DNA of 64,000 nucleotides from Lentibacillus daqui (lineage in GTDB: Bacteria; Bacillota; Bacilli; Bacillales; Amphibacillaceae). The stretch is from positions 1,488,001 to 1,552,000 of the forward strand of contig NZ_CP114176.1 of assembly GCF_027186265.1 (NCBI RefSeq). The letters are read 5' to 3'. The translations under genes and the position numbers were made by a program. Below are positions 9,068 to 17,612 of the stretch, piece after piece (the first letter of the stretch is position 1; each line of letters begins with the position of its first letter). The notes beneath the pieces are model-generated. The model ran no database searches and was not told where the DNA came from. It saw only the letters and a program-made list of their open reading frames with translations.

Positions 9068-9138
9068 CCAAAATCTATGGTTGAAATTAATGAATAAAAA
9101 TGGTAATGATAAACTAGTTAGCGGAGGAAAAACACGGA
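9068..9138 (+). repeat. R2 repeat copy a (left part)
   Basis: The left end CCAAAATCTATGGTTGA and the next 50 or so bases, up to GCGGAGGAAAAACACGGA, are nearly identical to the segment starting at 48365. The right inverted end seen in the other copy is missing. Instead the sequence runs into GACTCCTGTGGGAA and GACCCCGCAG, which looks like part of a different repeat, so this copy is chimeric or truncated. Confidence 0.7.
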
Positions 9139-9193
9139 GACTCCTGTGGGAATGCGCAGTGTGAAGACCCCGCAGAAAAAGTGAGATGTTAAG

Positions 9194-9238
9194 GAAGGCC
9201 GACTAAAAACCGGCCTTCATAGATGAAAGCCGGTTTTT
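9194..9238 (-). terminator. gerE terminator with a remnant of the covarying module
   Basis: AAAAACCGGC (9205-9214) pairs with GCCGGTTTTT (9229-9238) directly after the gerE stop and, read on the minus strand, ends in a T-run. The segment 9194-9209 also reads, on the minus strand, GTTTTTAGTCGGCCTTC, matching the 3' half of the structured module near 40765. Confidence 0.75.
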
Positions 9239-9239
9239 G

Positions 9240-9464
9240 TTAGAGCTTTAATTCCCCCATGCGAAGGAGCTCTACTACTGCCTGCGATCGCCCCTTGACC
9301 CCTAATTTTTGCATAGCATTGGAAATATGGTTACGGACAGTCTTCTCAGATATAAACAATTCCTGGGCAATTTCTTTTGTTGTTTTGTCTTGTACTAAGA
9401 GTTCGAATACTTCTTTTTCTCGTTTTGTTAATAATTGCTTCGGTTTATAGTCGTTGTCCTTCAA
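9240..9464 (-). CDS. gerE: Spore coat regulator GerE
   Basis: GerE is the LuxR-type DNA-binding regulator that acts last in the mother cell, together with SigK, on coat genes. The 74-residue protein is essentially one helix-turn-helix domain. LTKREKEVFELLVQDKTT begins it, and SEKTVRNHISNAMQKLGVKG is the recognition part. It starts with TTG eight bases after AAGGAGGGG. It is on the minus strand here, whereas as I recall the B. subtilis gene is collinear with sdhB. The ysmA and ysmB genes that flank it there are not seen. Confidence 0.96.
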   Translation of the reverse strand: MKDNDYKPKQLLTKREKEVFELLVQDKTTKEIAQELFISEKTVRNHISNAMQKLGVKGRSQAVVELLRMGELKL

Positions 9465-9687
9465 ATCTTAACCCCTCCTTACTGTCATAGAGCTGCAGAT
9501 TGAAGGGAATTATTTAGTCACTATAGCTTATGAATGCAAAGGCAATCGGTGAGCACAATTTATAGAAGCGTCATCATATTTATTTTCTATGTGTACTGAA
9601 AATAAACGCAAATTAATGAACGCTGCTTTTAGCGAAGAGGAAAAAAACAAATTTGCCGCGTCGTTGACAGGTAAAATACATTTAAGT

Positions 9688-9770
9688 GAGTGTTCAAAAA
9701 CGAGGATGAAAAGGACTGAGCAGTTCAAGGCGGCGTAGCTTTGAGCACCGGACTTTTTGAACAACCTCTT
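9688..9770 (+). repeat. R1 repeat copy b (short form)
   Basis: The left end GTGTTCAAAAA begins at 9690. The shared block CGGCGTAGCTTTGAGCAC is at 9731-9748. The right end GGACTTTTTGAAC(A) runs to 9763, followed by ACCTCTT. This is the minimal form, about 80 bases, without the internal module seen in copies c and d. A consensus TTGACA (9664-9669) lies just before it without a visible -10. Confidence 0.8.
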
Positions 9771-10090
9771 TAAATGAGGTGGTTTTTGTTAAGTTCATAA
9801 AACTGGTTTATGATAAAATAGAAAAGCAGCTTGGCTTTTAGTGTCACAACTGTTTTGGTCGACTTAATGAAAAAAATAAAATGTCAAACGGATATGTGAC
9901 ATCAACGACTGGTGTGTTGTTCGCATACATGTATTATTGAAGGGGAGAAATATTATTAGTGAAGTAATTGAAAAACGGCAGGAATAGAAAATGTTATCCG
10001 GAATGGCAGGAAAGCATGAACTATTCGTTTTGCTTTAGACACAAATGAAGAACAATCATGATAAATAACAGCAAAGAAGAGGCGATTTTT
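9771..10090. other. Leader region of racE
   Basis: No gene is supported here. A palindrome, TCATAAA (9795-9801) and TTTATGA (9807-9813), directly abuts TAAAAT (9814-9819), a possible TG-extended -10. It could be an operator or only a promoter with symmetry. A ribosome-binding-like AAGGGGAG near 9940 is followed by only a few codons. The ysmB (MarR-type) gene expected here from B. subtilis is absent. Confidence 0.35.
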
Positions 10091-10903
10091 TTGGAGGATG
10101 CAATTGGCGTTATCGATTCAGGGGTTGGTGGTTTAACCGTCGCTCATGAGTTAATCAGACAACTGCCGAAAGAACGATTGATTTATCTTGGTGATACATT
10201 GCGTTGCCCCTATGGTCCAAGATCTAAAGAAGAGGTAAGGAAATTCACTTGGGAAATGGTAGAATACCTGTTGGAAAAGAAGATTAAAATGCTTGTTATT
10301 GCTTGTAATACTGCCACAGCATTTACGTTAACTGAATTGCAGGAACAATTGTCAATACCGGTGATAGGGGTTATTCAGCCTGGTGCTCGAGCGGCAATCA
10401 ATTTTACGTCAAACGGCTATGTCGGGGTAATTGGCACAGAGGGAACTGTTCGCAGTCAAGCTTATCCACAAGCCTTAAGGGACATCCGTTCAGATATCCA
10501 CGTTCATGTACAAAGCTGTCCCACGTTTGTCCCAATGGTAGAGCAAGGAATATTAAGTGGAGAAACAGCGAAACAGGTTGTTGAGGATGCCCTGAAACCG
10601 ATGAAGGAAAATAACCATATTGATACATTAATTCTTGGATGTACTCACTATCCGCTAATTAAAGACACCATCCAGGAAGTGATGGGTGATCGTGTTACAG
10701 TTATTTCGTCCAGTGAAGAGACTGCCCGTGAGACAAGTGCGATTTTATCGTTTCATAAGAAATTATATACAGGAGACCGTATTCCGGTGCATCAATTTTA
10801 TGCGACTGGCGAATTAGGAACGTTTCGTAAAATCGCGGAGGATGTTTTTAAGACTGATGCCGATTTTCAAAAAGTATCGATTGAAAAGGCGGTCATTTGT
10901 TAA
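10091..10903 (+). CDS. racE: Glutamate racemase
   Basis: The enzyme interconverts L- and D-glutamate and supplies D-Glu for peptidoglycan. Both catalytic cysteine motifs are present: ACNTAT in VIACNTATAFTL and GCTHYP in LILGCTHYPLI. The N-terminus IGVIDSGVGGLTVAHEL is typical. I chose TTG at 10091 (270 aa), eight bases after AGAAGAGG, because family members start two or three residues before the IGVIDSG motif. An ATG at 10058 would add 11 residues but has no good site. gerM follows. Confidence 0.93.
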   Translation: MEDAIGVIDSGVGGLTVAHELIRQLPKERLIYLGDTLRCPYGPRSKEEVRKFTWEMVEYLLEKKIKMLVIACNTATAFTLTELQEQLSIPVIGVIQPGARAAINFTSNGYVGVIGTEGTVRSQAYPQALRDIRSDIHVHVQSCPTFVPMVEQGILSGETAKQVVEDALKPMKENNHIDTLILGCTHYPLIKDTIQEVMGDRVTVISSSEETARETSAILSFHKKLYTGDRIPVHQFYATGELGTFRKIAEDVFKTDADFQKVSIEKAVIC

Positions 10904-11001
10904 CGTCAGGATAAGCAAAGCCTGATTTTTTTCTGCATGTTGGTCTAATTTTACGATAGGCTCGTATATATAATAGTACAACCATCGTGGGAGGGAATCA
11001 T

Positions 11002-12099
11002 ATGCAGAAGCGTGGTATATTACTTATGACTGGGATTATGAGTATGTCCATCATATTGTCAGGCTGTTTTAAGGGGGAGCAATCAATAAATGAGGAAATG
11101 GATCCACCAAAGGGACAAGGTGCCGAACAAGTAGATAATCTTGATAACCATTCAGCCAAAGATGAAGCAACTGACAAAAAGGCTGAAAAGGGAAAAAAAG
11201 AAGAAGCGACGGATCAAACGGTGAAGCGGCAATTATATTTACTTGATGCCAATGGAATGGTAGCTCCACAAACGGTCGAACTGCCTAAGGCCGATTCGAT
11301 GGAAGTAGCAACGCAAGCATTAGAATACTTGGTAAAAGATGGGCCGGTTGCAAATGTGCTTCCAAATGGTTTTCAAGCCGTACTTCCATCAGGTACAGAA
11401 ATTAAGGGACTGGATCTAAAGGATGACGGTACTTTGGTTGTTGATGTTTCCAAGGAATTTGAAAACTATCAAGCAGATGATGAATTGAAAATACTGGAGG
11501 CTATGACATATACGGTAACGCAGTTTGATGGTGTCGATAAAATGAAACTGGAGATAAATGGCTATCCGCAAACTGAAATGCCCGTAAACGGTACACCAAT
11601 TGGGGATGGCTACTCCAGGACAAATGGCATTAATCTGACACAGACAGATACTGTTGACTTAATTGATAGTAAGGCGGTAACGATGTATTATCCAACAGAA
11701 TATAACAATACCAAATATTTTGTTCCTGTTACACAACATGTAGCAGCTGATAAAAGTGAAGATGTATTTGGGGCCATTGTACAGGCATTGGTTAATGGAC
11801 CGGGGTATAAAGTTAACGCCAAGCAGGTGTTTAATTCTGATACGACTTTAGCCGCAAAACCGTCATTGCATGATGGTGTGCTGGACATAAAGTTTAATCA
11901 GGATATTTTAGAGAATAAAGATAAGACAACAATCTCGGATGATGTAATTGAAACTTTAGTGCGGACATTAACCGAACAAAAAGGTGTTAAAGCAGTTAAT
12001 GTAAAGGTAGAGGATGTTGATAAGCTTTTCAATGAAAATGGTGAACCATACACGGAGCCGGTAACTGAAGACATGGTAACTAAAACAAAAGAGCTTTAA
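11002..12099 (+). CDS. gerM: Spore germination/cortex lipoprotein GerM
   Basis: GerM is a lipoprotein needed for normal sporulation and germination. It has a lipobox-type signal peptide (LLMTGIMSMSIILSGC, cysteine about residue 22). A low-complexity linker rich in Lys, Asp and Glu follows. Then there are two GerMN domains, about residues 85-200 and 225-350, recognisable by repeated segments such as VEYLVKDGP/VQALVNGPG and LDLKDDGTLVVDVSKEF/DGVLDIKFNQDIL. The ATG at 11002 follows GGGAGGG. It probably belongs to the racE transcription unit and ends at a terminator. Confidence 0.92.
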   Translation: MQKRGILLMTGIMSMSIILSGCFKGEQSINEEMDPPKGQGAEQVDNLDNHSAKDEATDKKAEKGKKEEATDQTVKRQLYLLDANGMVAPQTVELPKADSMEVATQALEYLVKDGPVANVLPNGFQAVLPSGTEIKGLDLKDDGTLVVDVSKEFENYQADDELKILEAMTYTVTQFDGVDKMKLEINGYPQTEMPVNGTPIGDGYSRTNGINLTQTDTVDLIDSKAVTMYYPTEYNNTKYFVPVTQHVAADKSEDVFGAIVQALVNGPGYKVNAKQVFNSDTTLAAKPSLHDGVLDIKFNQDILENKDKTTISDDVIETLVRTLTEQKGVKAVNVKVEDVDKLFNENGEPYTEPVTEDMVTKTKEL

Positions 12100-12102
12100 A
12101 AT

Positions 12103-12131
12103 GAAGCGGCTGGTAATACAGCCCTTCTTTT
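12103..12131 (+). terminator. Terminator after gerM
   Basis: GAAG-C-GGCTG (12103-12112) pairs with CAGCCCTTC (12119-12127), with one bulged C, followed by TTTTTA. Confidence 0.7.
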
Positions 12132-12303
12132 TATTGCTTAGGAAATTATAAATATTAAATACCCGTGTTGCACGGGCACAGCACATACGCCGCTAACCGG
12201 GCGCTTACGCCTTTGTGCTTTGGTTAAGAAAATCCAATGTATGAACGTGTTGCCATTGCGAAAAATATGTTACGATTGTAGTTGTTATAAGGAGGAGTTA
12301 ATA

Positions 12304-13050
12304 GTGAGAAATGATCAACGTACATCAACCAGTTTACGACCAATTACTTTCATACCCAATTTTGTTAAACATCCTGAAGGCTCTGTATTGATTCAGATCG
12401 GAGATACAAAAGTGATTTGTAATGCAAGCATTGAAGATAGAGTTCCTCCTTTTATGCGCGGTCAGGGCAAAGGATGGATTACAGCTGAATATGCGATGCT
12501 GCCACGGGCAACAGAGCAGCGAAACATTCGTGAATCCTCCAAGGGAAAAGTAAGTGGCCGAACTATGGAAATTCAGCGACTGATTGGCAGGGCGTTACGG
12601 GCGGTTGTTGATTTGAACAAAATCGGCGAACGAACAGTTTGGGTAGATTGTGATGTTATTCAGGCTGACGGTGGAACCCGGACAGCATCGATTACCGGCG
12701 CTTTTGTCGCGGTTGTTCAAGCATTCGGGAAACTTCTGGATAAAAAAGTATTAACCAAAATGCCGGTCACTGACTTTTTGGCAGCCATTTCTGTAGGGGT
12801 AATGCCAGACGGAACTGAAATTTTGGATTTGAATTATGAAGAAGATTCCAAGGCACATGTAGATATGAATATTATCATGACAGGTTCCGGTGAATTTGTA
12901 GAAATCCAAGGTACAGGGGAAGAGGCAACCTTTACCGCAAACCAGCTACAAACTATGCTCGGGCTTGCAAACGAAGGCATCACTTCCATTATTGAAAAAC
13001 AACGCGCAACACTTGGTACACTAGCCGAACGAATCGGAGAATCCAGATAA
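12304..13050 (+). CDS. rph: Ribonuclease PH
   Basis: RNase PH is a phosphorolytic 3'-5' exoribonuclease that trims tRNA 3' ends. The 248-residue protein contains RPITFIPNFVKHPEGSVLIQ, GKGWITAEYAMLPRAT and SGRTMEIQRLIGRALRAVVD. It also has a phosphate-binding-like TGSGEFVEIQGTGEEA. I chose the GTG at 12304, which has AAGGAGG at a good spacing and matches the family start. The longer reading from 12220 would put 28 cysteine-rich residues in front that the family does not have. rdgB follows 23 bases later. Confidence 0.96.
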   Translation: MRNDQRTSTSLRPITFIPNFVKHPEGSVLIQIGDTKVICNASIEDRVPPFMRGQGKGWITAEYAMLPRATEQRNIRESSKGKVSGRTMEIQRLIGRALRAVVDLNKIGERTVWVDCDVIQADGGTRTASITGAFVAVVQAFGKLLDKKVLTKMPVTDFLAAISVGVMPDGTEILDLNYEEDSKAHVDMNIIMTGSGEFVEIQGTGEEATFTANQLQTMLGLANEGITSIIEKQRATLGTLAERIGESR

Positions 13051-13073
13051 AACGACCATAATGGAGGCGGAAA

Positions 13074-13682
13074 ATGAAACAGCTTATCATTGCAACCAAA
13101 AACCCGGGTAAAGCGACAGAATTCAGGGATTTTTTTCATAGGTATCAAATTCAGGCTGTGTCTTTATTGGATTTACCGGAAAGTATTCCAGATATTGAAG
13201 AAACAGGAACTACCTTTGAAGAAAATGCTGCCATAAAGGCCGAAGCGATTGCCAAACGAATGCAAATACCTGTGCTAGCTGATGATTCCGGCTTAATGAT
13301 CGATGCTTTGGATGGCAGGCCAGGGGTTTTTTCCGCGCGTTATGCCGGTGAACCAAAAAATGATGAGAATAATCTGGTTAAAGTAATGAACGAACTGAAG
13401 GGTGTACCTCCTGAACATCGTCAAGCCCACTTTGTATGCGTGCTTGCGATTGCCATGCCGGATCATGAGACTACCTTTTATAAAGGAGTCTGCACAGGCA
13501 GTATCGCAATGGCACCTAAGGGGAAAAATGGTTTTGGGTATGACCCTGTTTTTATCCCAACTGGTTATTCACAAACAATGGCTGAGCTTGATCCATCAGA
13601 AAAAAACGCCATCAGTCACCGAAAAAAAGCGATAATCAAATTGGAAAACGATATTCCAGCTTTGACCAGGAAACTCGAATGA
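13074..13682 (+). CDS. rdgB: XTP/dITP pyrophosphatase (RdgB/HAM1 family)
   Basis: This enzyme hydrolyses non-canonical purine triphosphates (XTP, ITP, dITP) so they do not enter nucleic acids. The 202-residue protein shows IIATKNPGKATEFRDFF, TFEENAAIKAEA, ADDSGLMIDALDGRPGVFSARYAG and GKNGFGYDPVFIP, all signature segments. GGAGGCGG precedes the ATG. In B. subtilis the neighbour of rph is ysnA, the same protein. It is probably cotranscribed with rph and the phosphodiesterase gene. Confidence 0.95.
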   Translation: MKQLIIATKNPGKATEFRDFFHRYQIQAVSLLDLPESIPDIEETGTTFEENAAIKAEAIAKRMQIPVLADDSGLMIDALDGRPGVFSARYAGEPKNDENNLVKVMNELKGVPPEHRQAHFVCVLAIAMPDHETTFYKGVCTGSIAMAPKGKNGFGYDPVFIPTGYSQTMAELDPSEKNAISHRKKAIIKLENDIPALTRKLE

Positions 13683-13752
13683 TATTTTTGGATTCATATC
13701 CGGACTTCTGGTAAGATTAAATCGTGTCAAACGTTTAAGGAGAGGGTCTGAA

Positions 13753-14268
13753 TTGCCAAATATTTTAGTTGTTAGTGATAGCCATGGTTTAACAAATGAA
13801 TTAACGCAAATTAGGGAACGGCATCATGCAGACTTCATGATTCATTGCGGAGATTCGGAATTGGAAATGGATGCACCTGAACTTGAGGGATATGTTAAAG
13901 TTGCCGGAAATTGCGATAGTGACTCCAGATTTCCGAATGAACAGTTGATTGATGCAGACGGTGTCAATGTATTTGTTACACATGGACATCTTTATCAAGT
14001 AAAAATGAGCTTAATGAATATAGCGTATCGGGCGCAGGAGAGTAATGCCCAGATCGTCTGTTTCGGTCATACACATATTGCTGGTGCGGAGAAATCCGGA
14101 GATCAGTTATTTATAAACCCTGGCAGTATTCGAATGCCAAGAAAGATATCCGAATGTACGTATGCAATTATTAGTTGGACAGCAAAAGATAATGTCTATG
14201 TTAATTTTTATAACATTGATGGAGAAATGGTAAAGGAACTTACATATCATACATCTTTAATTAACTAG
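13753..14268 (+). CDS. ysnB: YfcE/MJ0936-type metallophosphoesterase
   Basis: This is a small calcineurin-like phosphoesterase of the YfcE/MJ0936 type. Metal-binding motifs are visible in order: VVSDSHG (about residues 5-11), HCGDSE, VAGNCDS, VFVTHGH and CFGHTHIAG. The 171-residue length is normal. The start is TTG, with AAGGAGAGGG upstream. It matches ysnB in B. subtilis. The physiological substrate is unknown; relatives hydrolyse phosphodiesters with Mn or Ni. Confidence 0.9.
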   Translation: MPNILVVSDSHGLTNELTQIRERHHADFMIHCGDSELEMDAPELEGYVKVAGNCDSDSRFPNEQLIDADGVNVFVTHGHLYQVKMSLMNIAYRAQESNAQIVCFGHTHIAGAEKSGDQLFINPGSIRMPRKISECTYAIISWTAKDNVYVNFYNIDGEMVKELTYHTSLIN

Positions 14269-14436
14269 CACGGCTTAATTAACCATACCATCAAAATTAT
14301 ACATTTTTAACAGGTTAAAAACCGAAAATCGGACAATAAGAATGGTGATTTAGTCGGGTTTTACTACTAGCAAAGGAACTTTAGGGTTTATCTATAGAAG
14401 AACAATGGATAAGCCTTAAAATTCCTGGCAAAACCA

Positions 14437-14465
14437 TTGACAAATGTACAATAGATGCCTATAAT
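14437..14465 (+). promoter_or_regulatory. Consensus SigA promoter of the tRNA pair
   Basis: TTGACA (14437-14442) and TATAAT (14460-14465) are perfect consensus hexamers at a 17-base spacing, about 40 bases upstream of tRNA-Gly. Confidence 0.92.
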
Positions 14466-14506
14466 AGATCTTGTCTGTTAAAAAAGTTCTGCTAATCGAT
14501 TGTGAT

Positions 14507-14580
14507 GCGGGTGTAGTTTAGTGGTAAAACCTCAGCCTTCCAAGCTGATGATGAGGGTTCGATTCCCTTCACCCGCTCCA
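14507..14580 (+). tRNA. tRNA-Gly (TCC)
   Basis: The acceptor stem pairs GCGGGTG with CACCCGC. The D arm contains TAGTTTAGTGGTAAAAC, the anticodon loop CTTCCAA reads TCC, and the T arm has GGTTCGATTCC. The CCA end is encoded (14578-14580). Confidence 0.97.
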
Positions 14581-14598
14581 TACATAAGTTTGATGAAT

Positions 14599-14672
14599 GT
14601 CCCAGTAGCTCAGCTGGATAGAGCAACAGCCTTCTAAGCTGTGGGTCGCAGGTTCGAATCCTGCCTGGGACG
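14599..14672 (+). tRNA. tRNA-Arg (TCT)
   Basis: The acceptor stem GTCCCAG pairs with CTGGGAC. The D arm is AGCTCAGCTGGATAGAGC, the anticodon loop CTTCTAA reads TCT, and the T arm has GGTTCGAATCC. The discriminator is G, and no CCA is encoded, unlike the preceding tRNA-Gly. Confidence 0.97.
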
Positions 14673-14682
14673 CTTTTTTAGC

Positions 14683-14718
14683 AAGAAACCTATATATGCA
14701 ATAGGTTTCTTTTTTTTA
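14683..14718 (+). terminator. Terminator of the tRNA operon
   Basis: AAGAAACCTAT (14683-14693) pairs over 11 bp with ATAGGTTTCTT (14701-14711), followed by a run of T. Confidence 0.92.
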
Positions 14719-14729
14719 CATAGTAATCG

Positions 14730-14738
14730 TGTTATGAT
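14730..14738 (+). promoter_or_regulatory. Extended -10 candidate for ysoA
   Basis: TG, one base and TATGAT (14733-14738) lie 85 bases before the ysoA start. No convincing -35 is seen. Confidence 0.35.
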
Positions 14739-14822
14739 GAAATGAAAGGGTTTTATTGCATACACAATGGGGTATATATTTTGCAATGGTTTATCGCAGT
14801 AAAGGATGGAAGGAGTTAAGAT

Positions 14823-15800
14823 ATGTGCGATAACAACAATGTCGTGCTTTTTCCTAAGTGGAAAACAGAACTTGAGGAGGAAAGCCTGGCAGCTCTTAGA
14901 GCAAAACGTTATGAAGAAGCATTGGAAAAATTGAATAAACTGATAAACTATCAAGTAGCGAATCATGAGATTTTGATTGGCAAGCTTATTTGTTTAATGG
15001 AATTGGGATATCTTGATGATGCACAGGATTTGTGTGAAGACTTAATCGCGCATAAAGGAGAACATTATTATCAATATTTACATATTTATTTAACCTTATT
15101 ATTTCAAACCAGCCAATATGAGGAATTAATGGAACAAATTGAAGCGGAATGCCAAACGGATAATATTCCTCCTCTATATGAAGACCAATTCAAGCAGTTA
15201 TATGATATGAGCGAAAAAATGAACCACCAGCAAAAAGAACTGAAATTGGATAAATACATAAAAGTATTGCTAAAAGCAGTTGAAGAAAGTGATTACGAAA
15301 AACAATGGCTGTTCCTAAAAAAAATCAGAAGTGAAAAAATAAAACCTAAATTAGCTTTGCTGACTCCATTGTTAATCAGCGAGCAGATCCACCCGGTTAT
15401 CAAAACAAGCCTTTTTCAACTGTTACAGGAAATGGATGTTTCTGAACCAGTTACCATACATAAATTGAACCACAACTTGACAGTGGTACCGAATTCAGTT
15501 GTTAAATATGATGAACATAGTATTGTAAAACAAACAAAACTTCAGATCGGAGGTTTGGAGCAGGAAAACCCAACATTATATATGCTGGTGGAAAAATTAC
15601 TACTCCAGTATAGCTATGTACGCTATCCTGTGATGCCGCCTGATGAGGATGTAACAATAATTGCCAGAGCGTTAATGGCAATTGGTAAAGAACGGTTAAA
15701 TTTGCCGATAAAAGACCATTCGGATCAGTTTATGGTACAAGAATATAAAGAACAAATAGAACGATGTGAGAAACTATATTTGTTCGTTATTGATGAATAA
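14823..15800 (+). CDS. ysoA: YsoA-like TPR-containing protein
   Basis: The 325-residue soluble protein has helical repeats of the tetratricopeptide type in its N-terminal half. Examples are LAALRAKRYEEALEKLNKL (about residues 22-40) and LMELGYLDDAQDLCEDLIAH. The C-terminal half has no recognised domain. It corresponds by position, just upstream of tig, and by content to B. subtilis YsoA, whose function is unknown. GGAAGGAG precedes the ATG. A separate promoter before tig suggests that ysoA is its own unit. Confidence 0.78.
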   Translation: MCDNNNVVLFPKWKTELEEESLAALRAKRYEEALEKLNKLINYQVANHEILIGKLICLMELGYLDDAQDLCEDLIAHKGEHYYQYLHIYLTLLFQTSQYEELMEQIEAECQTDNIPPLYEDQFKQLYDMSEKMNHQQKELKLDKYIKVLLKAVEESDYEKQWLFLKKIRSEKIKPKLALLTPLLISEQIHPVIKTSLFQLLQEMDVSEPVTIHKLNHNLTVVPNSVVKYDEHSIVKQTKLQIGGLEQENPTLYMLVEKLLLQYSYVRYPVMPPDEDVTIIARALMAIGKERLNLPIKDHSDQFMVQEYKEQIERCEKLYLFVIDE

Positions 15801-15813
15801 CCTTAGGAATTGC

Positions 15814-15841
15814 TTGAAAGGGTCACTAATTATGTTATAAT
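15814..15841 (+). promoter_or_regulatory. SigA promoter of tig
   Basis: TTGAAA (15814-15819) and TATAAT (15836-15841) are spaced 16 bases apart, with a TG-extended -10. The tig start is 100 bases downstream. Confidence 0.7.
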
Positions 15842-15940
15842 AAAATGGTTGTAAATTTAGGTTCATCTTATATCTTTGTACAAACAGAAATGTCTTGAAC
15901 AAATAATTAATGGAATGAATAGATTTTGGAGGGAAGTAGC

Positions 15941-17233
15941 ATGACAGCAAATTGGGAAAAACAAGAAGGTAATGAAGGGGTTTTGACATTTAGCGTTAGT
16001 GCGGACGAGTTTGATAAAGCACTGGATCAAGCTTTTAAAAAAGTTGTTAAAAAGGTGCAAATTCCTGGATTTCGTAAGGGGAAGGTTCCACGCAAGATAT
16101 TTGATAAACGTTTTGGTGTCGAATCTCTGTACCAGGATGCGGTTGATATCGTGCTTCCAAACGCATATATGAATGCTGTTGAAGAAACCGGAATTGAGCC
16201 AGTTGAACAACCAGCAGTTGATATTGAAGAAATTGAACAAGGTAAGGATCTTGTGTTCACTGCAAAAGTAACGGTAAAACCTGAGGTAACGTTAGGAGAA
16301 TACAAGGGTCTTGAAGTGGAAGAACAGGATACAACTGTAACTGATGAGGATGTTGATCATGAAATCGAACATCAACGACAACATCATGCAGAACTGATCG
16401 TTAAAGAAGAAGGAACAATTGAAGAGGGCGATACAGTAGTGATTGACTTTGAAGGGTTCATTGACGGTGAACCATTCGAAGGTGGTAAAGGCGATAATTT
16501 TTCATTGGAAATTGGATCTGGCCAATTTATTCCTGGATTTGAGGAAGAGTTGATTGGAAAGGGTTCTGATGAGGAAACGGAAATCAATGTAACCTTCCCG
16601 GAAGATTATCATGCAGAGGAATTAGCAGGTAAAGAAGCAACGTTTAAAGTCAAAATTCATGAAATAAAGACAAAAGAGTTGCCTGAACTTGATGATGAAT
16701 TTGCTAAAGATGTTGATGAAGAAGTAGAAACACTTGACGAATTAAAACAAAAAACACGTGAAAATTTAGAAGCGCAAGCAAAGCAAAATGCTGAGAATCA
16801 AAAGCAGGAATCACTAATCAGTCAAGCTACAGACAATGCACAGGTTGATATACCATCTGCTATGATTGATACCGAGCTTGATCGGATGGTTAAGGAATTT
16901 GAACAGCGTCTGCAAATGCAAGGCATGACATTGGAAATGTACCAGCAGTTCTCTGGTCAGGATGAACAAGCATTACGTGAACAACTTAAAGACGATGCAG
17001 AACAACGTGTCAAAAGTAATCTTGTTTTAGAAGCCATTTTCAATCAGGAAGGTTTGGAAGTTACTGATGAAGATGCGGAGAATGAACTGGAGAATATGGC
17101 GTCCATGTACGGTGCTAGTACCGAACAGTTGGTACAAGCGCTTGGTGGAAGCACGGAAGTATTAAAAGAGGATCTGAAGATGAAAAAAGCGGTTGACTTT
17201 TTAGTTGATAATAGTACCACGATAACTAAATAA
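15941..17233 (+). CDS. tig: Trigger factor
   Basis: Trigger factor is the ribosome-bound chaperone and prolyl isomerase that meets nascent chains. The ribosome-binding signature GFRKGKVPRKIF is at about residues 43-54. The FKBP-type isomerase domain follows (EEGDTVVIDFEGFIDGEPF, about 160-178). The C-terminal helical arms close the protein. It has 430 residues and is strongly acidic. The ATG at 15941 has GGAGGGAAG at good spacing. clpX follows after a terminator, the usual order. Confidence 0.97.
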   Translation: MTANWEKQEGNEGVLTFSVSADEFDKALDQAFKKVVKKVQIPGFRKGKVPRKIFDKRFGVESLYQDAVDIVLPNAYMNAVEETGIEPVEQPAVDIEEIEQGKDLVFTAKVTVKPEVTLGEYKGLEVEEQDTTVTDEDVDHEIEHQRQHHAELIVKEEGTIEEGDTVVIDFEGFIDGEPFEGGKGDNFSLEIGSGQFIPGFEEELIGKGSDEETEINVTFPEDYHAEELAGKEATFKVKIHEIKTKELPELDDEFAKDVDEEVETLDELKQKTRENLEAQAKQNAENQKQESLISQATDNAQVDIPSAMIDTELDRMVKEFEQRLQMQGMTLEMYQQFSGQDEQALREQLKDDAEQRVKSNLVLEAIFNQEGLEVTDEDAENELENMASMYGASTEQLVQALGGSTEVLKEDLKMKKAVDFLVDNSTTITK

Positions 17234-17279
17234 TTCATGAAAATGGTTTAAGTACAACCGAAGATGGTTAATAATAGGA

Positions 17280-17315
17280 AACAAGGCGCGAATAATTCGC
17301 GCCTTGTTCCTTTAC
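17280..17315 (+). terminator. Terminator after tig
   Basis: ACAAGGCGCGAAT pairs with ATTCGCGCCTTGT across a single central base (17281-17307), followed by a moderate T content. It directly abuts an R3 repeat. Confidence 0.7.
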
Positions 17316-17372
17316 GCATTAATGGGCAGTAATAACCCGCCTCCAAGCGTGAATAAACCAGAAAATCAGATT
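17311..17372 (+). repeat. R3 repeat copy c (degenerate)
   Basis: TTACGCATTAATGGGCAGTAATAACCCGCC matches, in pieces, the left half of the R3 family seen near 45128 and 54961. The matching right half is missing or decayed (AATAAACCAGAAAATCAGA). The hairpin therefore cannot form. Confidence 0.55.
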
Positions 17373-17423
17373 TATTTGCGACTTTTTATCCGCATGTTAA
17401 CATACACTAACAATAGTTATGAT

Positions 17424-17453
17424 TTGACTTTTATATTTATTTCTCCATAATAA
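17424..17453 (+). promoter_or_regulatory. Promoter candidate upstream of clpX
   Basis: TTGACT (17424-17429) and TAATAA (17448-17453) are 18 bases apart. A second possible site, TTGTTT with TATGAT (about 17512-17539), lies nearer the gene. I cannot decide between them. Confidence 0.45.
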
Positions 17454-17612
17454 AAAAATATAGATATGAAATCTTAAACGATAATGGTACAGGTACTGAA
17501 GATGTATCGTTTTGTTTTCCATGCTTCATCTGATATGATGGCTATGAAAGTGAGTACGTAAGCGGATGAATGATGGAAATAAAGTTAAGTGAATTCTAGG
17601 GGTGAAATGTAA

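Noticed and set aside
9664..9669. TTGACA as a racE promoter
   Set aside because: No -10 lies 16-18 bases downstream; the R1 element begins there. At most it is a promoter broken by the insertion.
9528..9764. Reverse-strand open frame of 78 codons between gerE and racE
   Set aside because: Its first 30 or so codons are the R1 element read backwards; such frames arise at every copy.
9940..10030. Remnant of a ysmB-like MarR gene before racE
   Set aside because: A few codons after AAGGGGAG can be read, but stops interrupt all frames and no MarR motif is visible.
14269..14436. Terminator or small gene between ysnB and the tRNA promoter
   Set aside because: Only weak pairing (AAAACCGA with TCGGGTTTT) and no coding frame; not strong enough to call.
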